This document shows, in pieces, positions 43,958-54,019 of a stretch of 64,000 nucleotides of DNA (position 1 is the first letter of the stretch; each line of letters starts with the position of its first letter). This DNA comes from Bacteroidota bacterium (GTDB taxonomy: Bacteria; Bacteroidota; Bacteroidia; B-17B0; Aurantibacillaceae), in assembly GCA_030681615.1 (NCBI GenBank), contig JAUXSA010000089.1:26857-90856 (forward strand), written 5' to 3'. The notes below the pieces were generated by a model that was not told the DNA's origin, did not search any database, and was given only the letters and a program-made list of their open reading frames with translations. The translations under genes were made by a program, and so were the position numbers.

Positions 43958-44725
43958 TTACGCTTTGTTTTGCGTGAAACTTGCGCCTAAATATTCGCGG
44001 TTCATGCGCGCAATATTTTCTAACGAAATACTTTTTGGGCATTCTGCTTCGCAAGCACCAGTGTTCGTGCAGTTACCAAATCCCTCTTCGTCCATTTGTT
44101 TTACCATATTCAAAACACGGTCTTGTTTTTCGATCTTACCTTGTGGTAATAAAGATAATTGAGAAACTTTTGCGCTTACAAACAACATGGCACTTGAATT
44201 TTTACAAGCTGCAACGCAGGCGCCGCAACCAATACAGGCCGCTGCATCAAAAGCAGTATCAGCATCATCTTTAGGGATTAAAATATTATTTGCGTCTTTT
44301 GCATTACCTGTGTTTACAGAAACGAAACCACCGGCAGACATAATTCTGTCAAACGAAGAACGATCAACTGCAAGATCTTTAATTACAGGGAAAGCGGCGC
44401 TTCTCCATGGCTCTACAACAATTGTATCACCATTTTTAAAACTACGCATGTGTAACTGGCAAGTTGTAATGCCATCTTTTGGTCCGTGTGGACGGCCATT
44501 GATGTACATACTGCACATACCACAAATACCTTCGCGGCAATCGTGGTCAAATGCAATTGGTTCTTTACCACTGCTGATCAGTTGCTCGTTAACCACATCA
44601 AACATTTCTAAAAAACTCATGTCAGGCGAAATGCCTTTTGCGTCATACGTTTCAAAACGTCCTTTAGTATCTTTATTTTTTTGTTTCCAAACCTTTAAGG
44701 TCAGATTCATATTTCCGTGACTCAT
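43958..44725 (-). CDS. sdhB: Succinate dehydrogenase/fumarate reductase iron-sulfur subunit
   Basis: A 255-aa electron-transfer subunit that passes electrons between the flavoprotein and the membrane cytochrome. The [2Fe-2S] ligands are in [20 protein letters not shown], with a further Cys in GITTCQLHM. The [4Fe-4S]/[3Fe-4S] ligands are in [17 protein letters not shown] and [20 protein letters not shown]. It is the last gene of sdhCAB, 12 bp after sdhA, and is closed by the bidirectional terminator. Confidence 0.96.
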   Translation of the reverse strand: MSHGNMNLTLKVWKQKNKDTKGRFETYDAKGISPDMSFLEMFDVVNEQLISSGKEPIAFDHDCREGICGMCSMYINGRPHGPKDGITTCQLHMRSFKNGDTIVVEPWRSAAFPVIKDLAVDRSSFDRIMSAGGFVSVNTGNAKDANNILIPKDDADTAFDAAACIGCGACVAACKNSSAMLFVSAKVSQLSLLPQGKIEKQDRVLNMVKQMDEEGFGNCTNTGACEAECPKSISLENIARMNREYLGASFTQNKA

Positions 44726-44737
44726 AGTATACTGTGT

Positions 44738-46726
44738 TTATGCGTAATTACGTTGTGCTAATTTAATATTTTCGAATTTTAATTCTTCTTTGTGCAATTC
44801 AAAATTGCTTTCGCCTTTGTATTCCCAAGCGGCAACGTAAGCAAAATTGTCATCATCGCGTAAAGCTTCGCCTTCAGCGGTTTGGTATTCTTCGCGGAAG
44901 TGACCGCCACAACTTTCATTACGGTTCAATGCATCTTTACACATTAATTCTCCCAGCTCAATAAAATCTGCAACACGATGCGCTTTTTCTAATTCTGTAT
45001 TAAATTCATGTTGTTCTCCCGGCACACGAACATTGCTCCAGAAATCTTTTTTCAATTGTTGAATTTCTGTAATTGCTTCTGTTAAACCTTTTGCATTACG
45101 GGCCATACCACATTTTTCCCACATAATGCGGCCTAATGCTTTATGGAAATAATCTACAGATTTTGTTCCTTTAATAGAAAATAATTTATTTATGCGTTCC
45201 TGAACTTCAGCTTCTGCTTTTACAAAAGCTTCGTTATCGGTTGGAATTGCTTTGGTACGAATTTCTTCAGATAGATATTCGCCAATAGTGTAAGGAATTA
45301 CAAAATAACCATCGGCCAAACCTTGCATTAATGCAGAAGCCCCTAAACGGTTAGCGCCGTGATCTGAAAAGTTTGCTTCACCTAAAGCATACAATCCCGG
45401 AACCGTTGTCATTAAGTTATAATCAACCCAAAGGCCACCCATTGTATAGTGAACAGCAGGATAGATACGCATTGGCATTTCATAAGGATCTTCATCGGTA
45501 ATTTGTTTGTACATATCAAACAGGTTACCATATTTTTCTTTCACTACATCTTTTCCTAATGCGCGAATCGTTTCTTTAGTTGGATTATGTAGGTTTTTCT
45601 TGTTAGCTTCTATTTGTCCATAACGCATCATGTTGGCTTCAAAATCAAGATACACCGCCATTTTTGATGCTCCTACTCCGTAACCTGCATCGCAACGCTC
45701 TTTGGCTGCGCGGCTCGCAACGTCACGCGGCACTAAGTTACCAAATGCAGGATAACGTCTTTCCAAATAATAATCTCTTTCTTCCTCAGGAATATCTTTT
45801 GCTTTACGTTTATCGTCTTTTTGTTTTGGAACCCAAATCCTTCCATCATTACGCAATGATTCTGACATCAACGTTAACTTTGATTGGTGATCTCCTGAAA
45901 CAGGAATACAGGTTGGGTGAATTTGTGTGTAACAAGGGTTTCCGAAAAAAGCGCCTTTTTTATGTGCTTTCCATGCAGCTGTAACATTACAGCCCATGGC
46001 GTTTGTAGATAAATAAAATACGTTACCATATCCACCGGTACATAATAAAACCGCGTGGCCAAAATGGCGTTGAAGTTTTCCGGTAACTAAGTCGCGGGCA
46101 ATAATTCCGCGGGCTTTGCCATCAATAGTAACCACATCCATCATTTCGTGGCGTGCCATTAATGTAACAGCACCCATACCTACCTGGCGTTGTAACGCGC
46201 TATAAGCTCCTAATAATAATTGTTGTCCTGTTTGTCCGGCAGCGTAGAATGTACGTTGTACCTGGGTTCCACCAAATGAACGGTTACTTAACGTTCCGCC
46301 ATATTCACGGGCAAATGGCACACCTTGTGCCACACACTGATCAATAATATTTCCCGAAACCTCAGCTAAGCGATGAACGTTGGCTTCGCGGGCACGGTAA
46401 TCTCCACCTTTAATTGTATCGTAAAATAAACGGTAAACGCTGTCGCCATCGTTTTGATAATTTTTTGCGGCATTAACGCCACCCTGTGCTGCGATACTAT
46501 GGGCACGACGTGGCGAATCCTGGAAACAAAATACTTTTACTTTATATCCCATTTCGGCTAATGATGCTGCGGCTGAAGAGCCTGCAAGCCCTGAACCCAC
46601 AACAATAATTTCAAGGCTGCGTTTGTTGGCAGGGTTAACTAAGTGAACAGTAGAACGGTATTTTGTCCACTTATTCTCTAAGATACCTTCAGGAATTTTT
46701 GCATTTAATTTTGATGAAGAAGCCAT
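44738..46726 (-). CDS. sdhA: Succinate dehydrogenase/fumarate reductase flavoprotein subunit
   Basis: A 662-aa catalytic subunit with covalently bound FAD. The dinucleotide fold is [20 protein letters not shown]. The flavinylation His is in [18 protein letters not shown]. Active-site blocks are [28 protein letters not shown] and [37 protein letters not shown] lies in the capping region. The length fits the larger (b558-type) flavoproteins of Bacteroidota and epsilonproteobacteria. It is the middle gene of the operon. Confidence 0.96.
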   Translation of the reverse strand: MASSSKLNAKIPEGILENKWTKYRSTVHLVNPANKRSLEIIVVGSGLAGSSAAASLAEMGYKVKVFCFQDSPRRAHSIAAQGGVNAAKNYQNDGDSVYRLFYDTIKGGDYRAREANVHRLAEVSGNIIDQCVAQGVPFAREYGGTLSNRSFGGTQVQRTFYAAGQTGQQLLLGAYSALQRQVGMGAVTLMARHEMMDVVTIDGKARGIIARDLVTGKLQRHFGHAVLLCTGGYGNVFYLSTNAMGCNVTAAWKAHKKGAFFGNPCYTQIHPTCIPVSGDHQSKLTLMSESLRNDGRIWVPKQKDDKRKAKDIPEEERDYYLERRYPAFGNLVPRDVASRAAKERCDAGYGVGASKMAVYLDFEANMMRYGQIEANKKNLHNPTKETIRALGKDVVKEKYGNLFDMYKQITDEDPYEMPMRIYPAVHYTMGGLWVDYNLMTTVPGLYALGEANFSDHGANRLGASALMQGLADGYFVIPYTIGEYLSEEIRTKAIPTDNEAFVKAEAEVQERINKLFSIKGTKSVDYFHKALGRIMWEKCGMARNAKGLTEAITEIQQLKKDFWSNVRVPGEQHEFNTELEKAHRVADFIELGELMCKDALNRNESCGGHFREEYQTAEGEALRDDDNFAYVAAWEYKGESNFELHKEELKFENIKLAQRNYA

Positions 46727-46757
46727 AGTATTGTATTTACAATTTTTTAATTGACAA

Positions 46758-47426
46758 TTATTTTATTATTCCTAAGAACATAGTTATTGGCATTGCAGCA
46801 AATAAAGCGCAAACAATAATAGAGAACCAAATACCGGTTTTTTTAATTAGAGGAGTATACTTTTTGTGATTTAATCCTAAAGACTGAAACGCCGATTGGA
46901 AGCCGTGTAACAAGTGATACAACAAACTTATTACTCCAACCAAATAAATAACAACAAAATACCATTGAGCAAACACTTCTTTCATACCAGCAAATGTATT
47001 GTGCTCGGTGTGGTTAAACACCGCTATTTTTGTTGGTACCCAAAAGTTACTTAAATGCACGACTAAGAATAATAAAAGTAAAGATCCTAAAATGCCCATA
47101 GAGCGGGAATACCAGCTGCTGTTAGCGCCGCCGTTAACTACTTCGTAAGGTGTTGGGCGGGCTTTGCGATTCTCCATAGTTAAAAGCAACGCCTGGAAAA
47201 TGTGCAATAGCAAGCCTGCAAATAAACCAATTTCCAATATTCTTATAACAGGGTTGTGTGCCATAAAATCAGCACCCGCATTATAGCTTACGCCACCGTC
47301 GTTAAAGAAAATAAAGCTGTTTAAAGTTACGTGTATTACTAAAAATGAAACAAGGAATAAGCCGGTTAGTCCCATTAAAAATTTTTTCCCGATCGAGGAA
47401 GATAAAAATCCTGTTTTTTTACTCAT
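46758..47426 (-). CDS. sdhC: Succinate dehydrogenase cytochrome b subunit
   Basis: The start is moved to ATG 47426 ([20 protein letters not shown], 222 aa); the track's 18 extra codons cover the promoter. Five membrane helices are visible, with candidate haem-ligand histidines in [41 protein letters not shown] and [20 protein letters not shown]. This matches the single-subunit b558 anchors that bind two haems and react with menaquinone. It is the first gene of sdhCAB, with a strong promoter upstream. Confidence 0.92.
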   Translation of the reverse strand: MSKKTGFLSSSIGKKFLMGLTGLFLVSFLVIHVTLNSFIFFNDGGVSYNAGADFMAHNPVIRILEIGLFAGLLLHIFQALLLTMENRKARPTPYEVVNGGANSSWYSRSMGILGSLLLLFLVVHLSNFWVPTKIAVFNHTEHNTFAGMKEVFAQWYFVVIYLVGVISLLYHLLHGFQSAFQSLGLNHKKYTPLIKKTGIWFSIIVCALFAAMPITMFLGIIK

Positions 47427-47459
47427 AATGGTATAAAATAAATACTTGAAATTGTGCGT

Positions 47460-47491
47460 CAAAGGTATTAAGCAAAACACTCACAATCAAG
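47460..47491 (-). promoter_or_regulatory. sdhCAB promoter
   Basis: On the minus strand the -7 box is TACCTTTG (47467-47460), a full match to TAnnTTTG. A CTTG (47491-47488) lies 20 bp upstream as a -33 element. Transcription from about 47454 leaves a ~28-nt leader before the sdhC ATG, which also supports the corrected sdhC start. Confidence 0.65.
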
Positions 47492-47605
47492 TTTTAAAGT
47501 AAATGTTTTCAACTTTTATAAAACCAAGGTTGACCCCAAGTCGCTCATTAGTAGTGTTAAGGCGAAAAACCCTTATTTAGAAACGTTTTAAATATCTGTT
47601 TACTC

Positions 47606-49723
47606 TTATACTCGAAAGCCCAGCACGGTAACATCATCAACCTGGCCCAGTTTTCCTTTCCAGCCCGTAAAGTTGTCTTTTACCACATTAAACTGTTTAT
47701 CGGTGGGTAATTCTGCAATATCTATGAAAAGTTTTTGCATGTTCTTTTTCATCATTTTTTTCCCTCTTTCGCCGCCAAACTGATCGGCATAACCATCGGT
47801 TCCCATGTAGATCATGTCATTCTTCTCAACCTTAACTATTTGCTGTGTGAATTTATAATTGCTTTCGAATGCCATTTTCCCTAGCCCCATTTTATCGGGT
47901 TTTAGTTCTATCAGTATTTTATTTCTTACAATATAAATAGATGTGTTTGCTGCACCAAAATGCAATTCCATTTTTGAAGGATAAAAAACACAAATAGCAA
48001 GGTCCATGCCATCCGATGCTGTTTTTTGTGATATGTTCTGCTTTAAAGAAAAATAGAGTTCTGTATTTAATTCCTGCAAAATTTGAGAGGGCTGGTTTAG
48101 TTTTTTTTCGCGCACCACTTTATTTAAAAGATTATTAGCTACCATGCTCATGATTGCCCCTGGTACTCCATGGCCCGTACAGTCAACAACAGAAACAACA
48201 ACAGAATCATCTGCTTTTTCAATAAAATAAAAATCACCGCTTACAATATCTTTAGGTTCAAAATATATAAAAAAAGCCGGCAAGGCTTGCTTAAATTCTT
48301 CTTCGGCTGGTAATAAAATTTGCTGTAGACGTTGTGCGTAATTAATACTATCAATAATATCTTTATTTTTTTCTTCGATAATAGAGCTTTGCTCTTCTAC
48401 TTTTTTATTTTTAATGTTTAATTCCGAATTAATAAGTTTGTTTACTCTTAAGCTTTTTAAAATAAAAAACACAAACACAGCTATTAACAGAACAATAACA
48501 ACAAGGCCATAATTAAAAAAACGTTGTCGTTTTATTTCGAGATCTTTTATTGCCTGATTCTTTTGAAGTAACTCAAGATCTTTTTTTCGGTTTTGGTTCG
48601 AGATATCGTTCTCCATTTTTGAGATCTTTTCTGAGAGGTCTGTAGAAAAAATGGAATCGTTAAGTCTATATTTTTCTTCGTACAACTCAAGGGCCTCTTT
48701 AAAATTACCGCCCGATTTAAGAAAATCTACTTTTAAATTTAATAGTGCTAACCTGGTTTTTGTATCCTTGTTTTTTGATAAATTTTGCACTGCTAAATTA
48801 TAATATTTGTCTGCAAGAAATTCCTTACCCCATTGTTTATAAAGCAGGGCAAGGCTTTCATACATAGATGCCAAAACAGATTGGTTGCCGATCTCTGATT
48901 CAAATTCAAACCTTTTTAAATAATATTGTTCGGCCTTTGGATAGTTTTTTTCGTGAAAATAGATCCCGGCAATAATTTCGTATAAATTAAACGCTCCACT
49001 ATTTTTAGAACCATTAAGCTCAATTATCTTTTGAGTGTGTATTCCAAGGATTTTAGCCTCTTCGTATTTACCAAATTCTTTTAGTGCGGTACATGTATTA
49101 ACATTATTTTTAATTATGCCCGCTGTATCTTTTAAAATTTGATACAGAGAATCGCAGCTTTTATAATAATCCAAGGCGCGTTTAGGGTTTTTTAAATTCC
49201 GGTACACAATTCCAATATTCATATAAATTGTGGCATACCTCCCCTTATCTTTTTCTTTATCTAAGGGCTCTATTGCTTTGTAATAATATTCTAGTGATTT
49301 AATAAAGTTGTTCCTGTTCTTTTCTAAAATACCAAGGCCGTTATATGCTAAAGAAATACCGCGTTTGTCATTTATTTTTTGATACAGTTTTAATCCTGCC
49401 TTTTGGTACTTCTCGCAAGAATCATATTCTTTAATGTTTTTATAGGTAGTGCCAATTACACACAACATGCCAGCATAAATTTTTTCCGTCCGCTTATCAC
49501 TTGGTTTAATGCTGAGTGCTTTGTCTTTAAACTCTAAAATAAGTTTTTCGTTCTTACCGTTAAGAGCCCTAAAATAGTCTTCGTAAAGCTTAAGCTTTAC
49601 ACTGTCTTCTTTTTCCTGCGAAATGTTTTGAAACATCTGCGCTGTAATTTCGTTTTGTGAATAAGTATTAAACGAAAAAAGGAGAAAAATTACAGCGTAA
49701 AAAGTAACTCTAAAAGATCGAAT
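47606..49723 (-). CDS. TPR-SpoIIE (PP2C-type) phosphatase with signal peptide and non-standard start
   Basis: The track begins at ATG 49636, but the frame is open upstream to a TAA and encodes RSFRVTFYAVIFLLFSFNTY-SQ, a signal peptide. No ATG, GTG or TTG occurs there, so initiation at ATT 49723 (or ATA 49729, or ATT 49741) is proposed, giving ~705 aa. TPR units cover ~45-330 (LAYNGLGILEKNRNNFIKSL). A TM helix is near 405 (FFNYGLVVIVLLIAVFVFFI), then a coiled coil and the linker DSINYAQRLQQILLPAEEEF. The C-terminal SpoIIE domain has metal-binding Asp in DIVSGDFYF, VVDCTGHGVPGAIMSMVANN and IYMGTDGYADQFGGERGKKM. It dephosphorylates Ser/Thr in an unknown target. Confidence 0.82.
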   Translation of the reverse strand: MRSFRVTFYAVIFLLFSFNTYSQNEITAQMFQNISQEKEDSVKLKLYEDYFRALNGKNEKLILEFKDKALSIKPSDKRTEKIYAGMLCVIGTTYKNIKEYDSCEKYQKAGLKLYQKINDKRGISLAYNGLGILEKNRNNFIKSLEYYYKAIEPLDKEKDKGRYATIYMNIGIVYRNLKNPKRALDYYKSCDSLYQILKDTAGIIKNNVNTCTALKEFGKYEEAKILGIHTQKIIELNGSKNSGAFNLYEIIAGIYFHEKNYPKAEQYYLKRFEFESEIGNQSVLASMYESLALLYKQWGKEFLADKYYNLAVQNLSKNKDTKTRLALLNLKVDFLKSGGNFKEALELYEEKYRLNDSIFSTDLSEKISKMENDISNQNRKKDLELLQKNQAIKDLEIKRQRFFNYGLVVIVLLIAVFVFFILKSLRVNKLINSELNIKNKKVEEQSSIIEEKNKDIIDSINYAQRLQQILLPAEEEFKQALPAFFIYFEPKDIVSGDFYFIEKADDSVVVSVVDCTGHGVPGAIMSMVANNLLNKVVREKKLNQPSQILQELNTELYFSLKQNISQKTASDGMDLAICVFYPSKMELHFGAANTSIYIVRNKILIELKPDKMGLGKMAFESNYKFTQQIVKVEKNDMIYMGTDGYADQFGGERGKKMMKKNMQKLFIDIAELPTDKQFNVVKDNFTGWKGKLGQVDDVTVLGFRV

Positions 49724-49761
49724 ATTTATATAGTAAATAATAGTTGTTAAAGTTACTAAAA

Positions 49762-50307
49762 TTAAAGGTTATTAAACGAAAATGTCTTTAACACTTCCCA
49801 CTTTTTTTCGAGTTTTAACAATGAGAAATTGCTGCAGGTAAATGTTCCTGAAAGTTTTTCGTCCTCGAAATAATTTTTAAGTTCAAAGAACAAAGGTTTT
49901 TTAAGATCGCGCGAAGCAACCGTTATATGTGGATGATAACCGCGCGAATCATTTACTTCATTAAACAACTTTAACTCTTTTTTAGCATGCATTTTTAAAG
50001 CATCATGCAAGGCTAAAAGCTGGTTATTGGGCAAAACATCTACATAAATAACCCGTGGTTCGAAAAAAGAAAAATTGTTAAGTTCAATATTAAAATCAGG
50101 CGAAAAATTAAACACATTTAGTTGTTCAATCAATACATTTTCTTTTTCTTCTTTCCATTCAAACGGTCTGTGTAATGTAATGTGGGCAGGGCTTCTAAGA
50201 GCCCCTTTTAAATCATGTTGCACAAACAGGTTCTGTTTAACCGCCTCCACCTTTTCAAATAATGGTGTTGGAATTACAATAGCCAAAAAGTATTTTTTAA
50301 CGGTCAT
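49762..50307 (-). CDS. 2H phosphoesterase (2'-5' RNA ligase-like)
   Basis: A ~181-aa cytosolic protein; I use ATG 50307 (MTVKKYFLAIVIPTPLFEKV), and ATG 50316 is also possible. The two HxT-type motifs that define the 2H superfamily are SPAHITLHRPFEW near residue 40 and GYHPHITVASRDLKKP near residue 125. Members hydrolyse or ligate cyclic or 2'-5' phosphodiesters in RNA or nucleotides; the substrate here is unknown. It is divergent from the nucleotidyltransferase operon. Confidence 0.85.
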   Translation of the reverse strand: MTVKKYFLAIVIPTPLFEKVEAVKQNLFVQHDLKGALRSPAHITLHRPFEWKEEKENVLIEQLNVFNFSPDFNIELNNFSFFEPRVIYVDVLPNNQLLALHDALKMHAKKELKLFNEVNDSRGYHPHITVASRDLKKPLFFELKNYFEDEKLSGTFTCSNFSLLKLEKKWEVLKTFSFNNL

Positions 50308-50335
50308 TTTCCCCATTTACATCAGTAAATTATGC

Positions 50336-50343
50336 TATTTTTG
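50336..50343 (+). promoter_or_regulatory. Bacteroidota -7 box of the envelope operon
   Basis: TATTTTTG fits TAnnTTTG and lies 17 bp before the ATG of the nucleotidyltransferase gene. The -33 region (CATTTAC) is a poor match. Confidence 0.42.
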
Positions 50344-50360
50344 TGAGATTATAAAATTAT

Positions 50361-51371
50361 ATGCAAATTATTATACCTATGGCTGGTAAGGGTAAGCGCA
50401 TGCGCCCTCACACATTAACCACCGCAAAACCTTTAATACCAGTGGCCGGCAAGCCCATCGTGCAACGCCTGGTAGAAGATATTACGAAGGTTTGTGGACA
50501 AAAAGTGAACGAAATTGCTTTTATTATTGGCCCTGATTTTGGCGCTGAAGTGGAGCAGAATTTAATAAAAGTAGCCGAAAGTCAGGGTGCTAAAGGAAGC
50601 ATTTATTACCAGGATGTTGCCTTAGGAACCGCGCACGCCATAATGTGTGCTAAAGATGCTATAAAAGGCAAAACGGTTGTAGCATTTGCTGATACTTTAT
50701 TTAAAGCAGATTTTGTAATGGATACAGAACAAGAAGGCGTTATATGGGTACAAAAAATTGATGATCCCAGCCAGTTTGGTGTTGTAAAATTAGACAGTAA
50801 TGGTGCGATCACAGACTTTGTAGAAAAACCGCAAACTTTTATTAGTGATCTTGCTATTATTGGTATTTATTATTTTAAAGATGGCGATTATTTAAAAAGC
50901 GAGTTACAATATTTATTGGATAACAAGATCACCGAAAAAGGAGAGTACCAACTTACCAATGCTTTAGAAAACATGAAAAGCAAGGGCACTAAATTTATGC
51001 CGGGCCAGGTAACAGAATGGTTGGATTGCGGAAACAAAAACGCCACTGTTTATACCAACCAACGTGTATTAGAATTTGATAAAGGAAAAACGCATCTTAA
51101 AGAAAATAACATTAAAAACAATAACAGTATAATTATTGAGCCGTGTTATATTGGCGAGAATGTAGAATTAACTAATTCAATAATTGGTCCGCACGCCAGC
51201 ATTGGCGGTAACTCAAAAGTTAAGAACAGTATTGTTCAAAACTCCATCGTTCAAAAAGAATCTAAAATAAATAACGCTAACATTTCAAACAGCATGCTTG
51301 GCATTGGTGCCGAAGTAACAGGCAAGGCATTGGACTTGAGTATTAGCGATTACACACAATTATTTGTTTAA
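50361..51371 (+). CDS. Sugar-1-phosphate nucleotidyltransferase with left-handed beta-helix tail
   Basis: A 336-aa enzyme that activates a sugar phosphate with NTP. The nucleotide-binding signature is PMAGKGKRMRPHTLTTAKPL. Other family blocks are VPVAGKPIVQRLVEDI-like (IPVAGKPIVQRLVED), GTAHAIMCAKDAIKGKTVVA, FADTLFKADFVMD and VTEWLDCGNKNATVYTNQRV. Residues ~255-336 form hexapeptide-type repeats (IGENVELTNSIIGPHASIGG, VKNSIVQNSIVQKESKINNA). It is close to glucose-1-phosphate thymidylyl/uridylyltransferases, but the exact nucleotide and sugar cannot be set. It is the first gene of a tightly overlapping four-gene envelope operon. Confidence 0.88.
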   Translation: MQIIIPMAGKGKRMRPHTLTTAKPLIPVAGKPIVQRLVEDITKVCGQKVNEIAFIIGPDFGAEVEQNLIKVAESQGAKGSIYYQDVALGTAHAIMCAKDAIKGKTVVAFADTLFKADFVMDTEQEGVIWVQKIDDPSQFGVVKLDSNGAITDFVEKPQTFISDLAIIGIYYFKDGDYLKSELQYLLDNKITEKGEYQLTNALENMKSKGTKFMPGQVTEWLDCGNKNATVYTNQRVLEFDKGKTHLKENNIKNNNSIIIEPCYIGENVELTNSIIGPHASIGGNSKVKNSIVQNSIVQKESKINNANISNSMLGIGAEVTGKALDLSISDYTQLFV

Positions 51372-53136
51372 ACCTATAAAATATTTTTTTGCATTACTAA
51401 CGGTTACCGGATTGGTTACTGCTGTTTCCTGCAAAAGTAAAAAACAAACGGTTTCAACACCAAGTATTAAAGATTTTGGCGATCCTACAAAACCAAGCGC
51501 ACAAGCAAACGAAATAAAATTTACAAGTCTTTTTATTGATGGCTGCGCGGCCTTGCAACCTCAAAAACAAAACTTACAGGAAGCCTTACGGTTGTTTACT
51601 GAGTGTAAAAAAATAGATCCAACTAATATTCCACTTAAATACGAGTTAGGTAAAACCTACAAACTTATGGGTGCCTATGAGCTTGCCATTCAAAATGCGA
51701 AGGCATGTGCAGAGGCCAACCCAAAAAACGAGTGGTATCAATTATTGCTTATTGAATGTTATGCATCTATAAAACAATACAATCAATCTATTAAATTAAG
51801 AGAACAACTTGTAAAGAACTTTCCGGGAAAAGCAGAGTTTAAAGAAGACCTGGCTATTGAATATTCTATTATTGGTGAGTACGATAAATCGTATAAAATT
51901 TATGATGAACTGGAACTTACTTATGGCATTAACGAACAAATAACTTTAAACAAAATAAAACTTTTAAAAAGTCAGAAAAAATATAAAGAGACCGAAGAAG
52001 AGCTTTTAAGATTATCTGGTTCTAATAAAAATGAGCCCAGATATTATGCTTACCTGGCCGACTTTTATATTGAACAGAACAAACTGGATAAAGCAAAAGA
52101 AATGTACGATAAGATCTTAACGATCGATCCGAACAATCCTTCTATTAATTTAGCGCTACACGATTATTATAGCGCCCAGGGGAAAAATGACGAAGCTTTT
52201 GATTGTTTGAAAAAAGCATTCCAAAACCCGGATCTTGAAGTAGAATATAAAATTGATGCCGCCAGATATTATTTTGCCCGCGCCGAAAAACAACCCGAGT
52301 CAAATTTTTATTCGCGCGGTATGGAATTGTGTGAGTTGCTTGTTAAAGTTCATCCAAAAGAAGCAAGAGGCAACGAAGTATATGCGGATTTTTTATTGTT
52401 GGGAGGTAAACTTAAAGAAGCGTCACTCTTTTATTACAAAGCCGCTTTAAACGAATCTATCGACTACAAGATATGGAGCCAACTATTATTTACCGATAGC
52501 GAATTAAAACAATACGACTCTTTAGAACATCATAGCGCAAAAGCGATCGAGCTTTTTCCAAGCCAGGCCATCCCTTATTTTTTTAATGGCGTGGCAAATA
52601 TGCAATTGAGAAATCATAAAAAGGCGGCACAATCTTTAAAGGACGGCTTAGAGTTTGTTACAGATAATAAGGCTCTGATGATGGATTTTTATACAAACCT
52701 GGGCGACGCATACTTTTATGCTAAAGATTATGGAAAGTCTGACAAAGCTTTTGACGATGCTTTAAAAATTGACGCGGATAATACCTATGTTTTAAACAAT
52801 TACGCTTATTACTTGTCATTACGAAATGAAAGCCTGGATAAGGCGGAAAAACTTTCGAGAAAAGCAAATGAGTTAGTGCATGATAACCGTAACTATATGG
52901 ATACTTATGGCTGGATATTGTATCAGCAAAAAAAGTATAAAGAAGCGGAAGAGTGGTTGTCGAACGCCGCTAAAATGGGACCTCCAAAAGCAGATATCTT
53001 AGAACATTATGGTGATGTATTATACAAACTAAATAAAGTAGATGAAGCAATAGCTCAATGGACCCTTGCAAGACAAGCGGGGGGAAACTCAGAAGCTTTA
53101 TTGACGAAACTTAAATTGAAAAAATTAAATGATTAA
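51364..53136 (+). CDS. TPR lipoprotein
   Basis: A 590-aa protein starting at TTG 51364, which overlaps the preceding stop by 8 bp. The N-terminus MFKPIKYFFALLTVTGLVTAVSC is a lipoprotein signal with lipobox. TPR units run through most of the protein (LKYELGKTYKLMGAYELAIQ, YYAYLADFYIEQNKLDKAKE, DFYTNLGDAYFYAKDYGKSD), ending AEEWLSNAAKMGPPKADILE. The gene order nucleotidyltransferase, TPR, DUF4292, EnvC-like is one I recall from many Bacteroidota, suggesting a conserved envelope function. The precise role is unknown. Confidence 0.85.
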   Translation: MFKPIKYFFALLTVTGLVTAVSCKSKKQTVSTPSIKDFGDPTKPSAQANEIKFTSLFIDGCAALQPQKQNLQEALRLFTECKKIDPTNIPLKYELGKTYKLMGAYELAIQNAKACAEANPKNEWYQLLLIECYASIKQYNQSIKLREQLVKNFPGKAEFKEDLAIEYSIIGEYDKSYKIYDELELTYGINEQITLNKIKLLKSQKKYKETEEELLRLSGSNKNEPRYYAYLADFYIEQNKLDKAKEMYDKILTIDPNNPSINLALHDYYSAQGKNDEAFDCLKKAFQNPDLEVEYKIDAARYYFARAEKQPESNFYSRGMELCELLVKVHPKEARGNEVYADFLLLGGKLKEASLFYYKAALNESIDYKIWSQLLFTDSELKQYDSLEHHSAKAIELFPSQAIPYFFNGVANMQLRNHKKAAQSLKDGLEFVTDNKALMMDFYTNLGDAYFYAKDYGKSDKAFDDALKIDADNTYVLNNYAYYLSLRNESLDKAEKLSRKANELVHDNRNYMDTYGWILYQQKKYKEAEEWLSNAAKMGPPKADILEHYGDVLYKLNKVDEAIAQWTLARQAGGNSEALLTKLKLKKLND

Positions 53137-54019
53137 ATCCGCATCAGCAATAAAAATTTTCTCTTTTGTTCTTTTGCTGCTGTGCCTGTTCTCGGTATCC
53201 TGCAAACAAAAAAAGAAGATCCAGCGCACTCAAACAGAAGTTATAGTTAGTGATACCTTAGCCGGGCGTTGCAGGTTAGATTTTAAAAGTGCAAAAACGT
53301 TAAGCCGCAATGTAAAAGAAAACGAGTTTAGTTTTATTTGGCTTACTGCAAAAGCAAATGTAGAAACGCTTATTGATGGTAAAGAAGAAAGTTTTGATAT
53401 TAAGGTAAATATCCGTAAGGATAGTGCTATGCTTATTACCATACAATACCTATTAGGTTTGCAGGTAGCCAAGATCTTAATTACCAAAGATTCGGTTAAA
53501 ATGGTCAACTACATTCAAAAGAATTATTTTAAGGGCGATTTTAATTACATAAACGATATGTTAAATGCCGACCTGGATTTTAACGTATTACAGGCTGTTT
53601 TGTTTGGAAACAGTGCCGAATTTTATGAAGACGACGATTTAAAGTTAAAACCTGTAACCGATAGGCAAAATTGTCATTATTTACTTAGTACCGAAAGAAA
53701 ACGAAGATTAAAGCGCTTACAGGCCGGTGATAACGGGCTTAAAAAGGCCTTACAGATACTTACATTAAATCCGGATAACTATAAGATCATTAAAAATGAG
53801 TTCTCCGATCCTGCAACCAACCGTACTTTTATAGCCAATTATAAAAACTTTACTCAAAAAGACAGTGTTTATGCACCATACCATGTTGATATTGATATAG
53901 TGGCAGAGAAAAAAGCAACCGTGAAAATTGACTATGTTCGCATAGAGAAAAATACACCTCAAAAACTTAGCTTAAATATACCGGCAAAATATGAACCTTT
54001 GGAAATACAAAAAAAATAA
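53129..54019 (+). CDS. DUF4292 lipoprotein
   Basis: A 296-aa protein with lipoprotein signal (IFSFVLLLLCLFSVSCKQKK). The mature part is beta-rich (FSFIWLTAKANVETLIDGKE, SFDIKVNIRKDSAMLITIQY, LLGLQVAKILITKDSVKMVN), as in DUF4292 proteins. The half-barrel pattern recalls LolA/LolB lipoprotein carriers; that comparison is mine and unproven. Its ATG overlaps the TPR stop by 8 bp and its 3' end overlaps the next gene by 29 bp, so translation is coupled. Confidence 0.83.
   Translation: MIKSASAIKIFSFVLLLLCLFSVSCKQKKKIQRTQTEVIVSDTLAGRCRLDFKSAKTLSRNVKENEFSFIWLTAKANVETLIDGKEESFDIKVNIRKDSAMLITIQYLLGLQVAKILITKDSVKMVNYIQKNYFKGDFNYINDMLNADLDFNVLQAVLFGNSAEFYEDDDLKLKPVTDRQNCHYLLSTERKRRLKRLQAGDNGLKKALQILTLNPDNYKIIKNEFSDPATNRTFIANYKNFTQKDSVYAPYHVDIDIVAEKKATVKIDYVRIEKNTPQKLSLNIPAKYEPLEIQKK

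Noticed and set aside
44187-44720. 177-aa plus-strand ORF
   Set aside because: Complementary to sdhB, whose Fe-S motifs are unmistakable.
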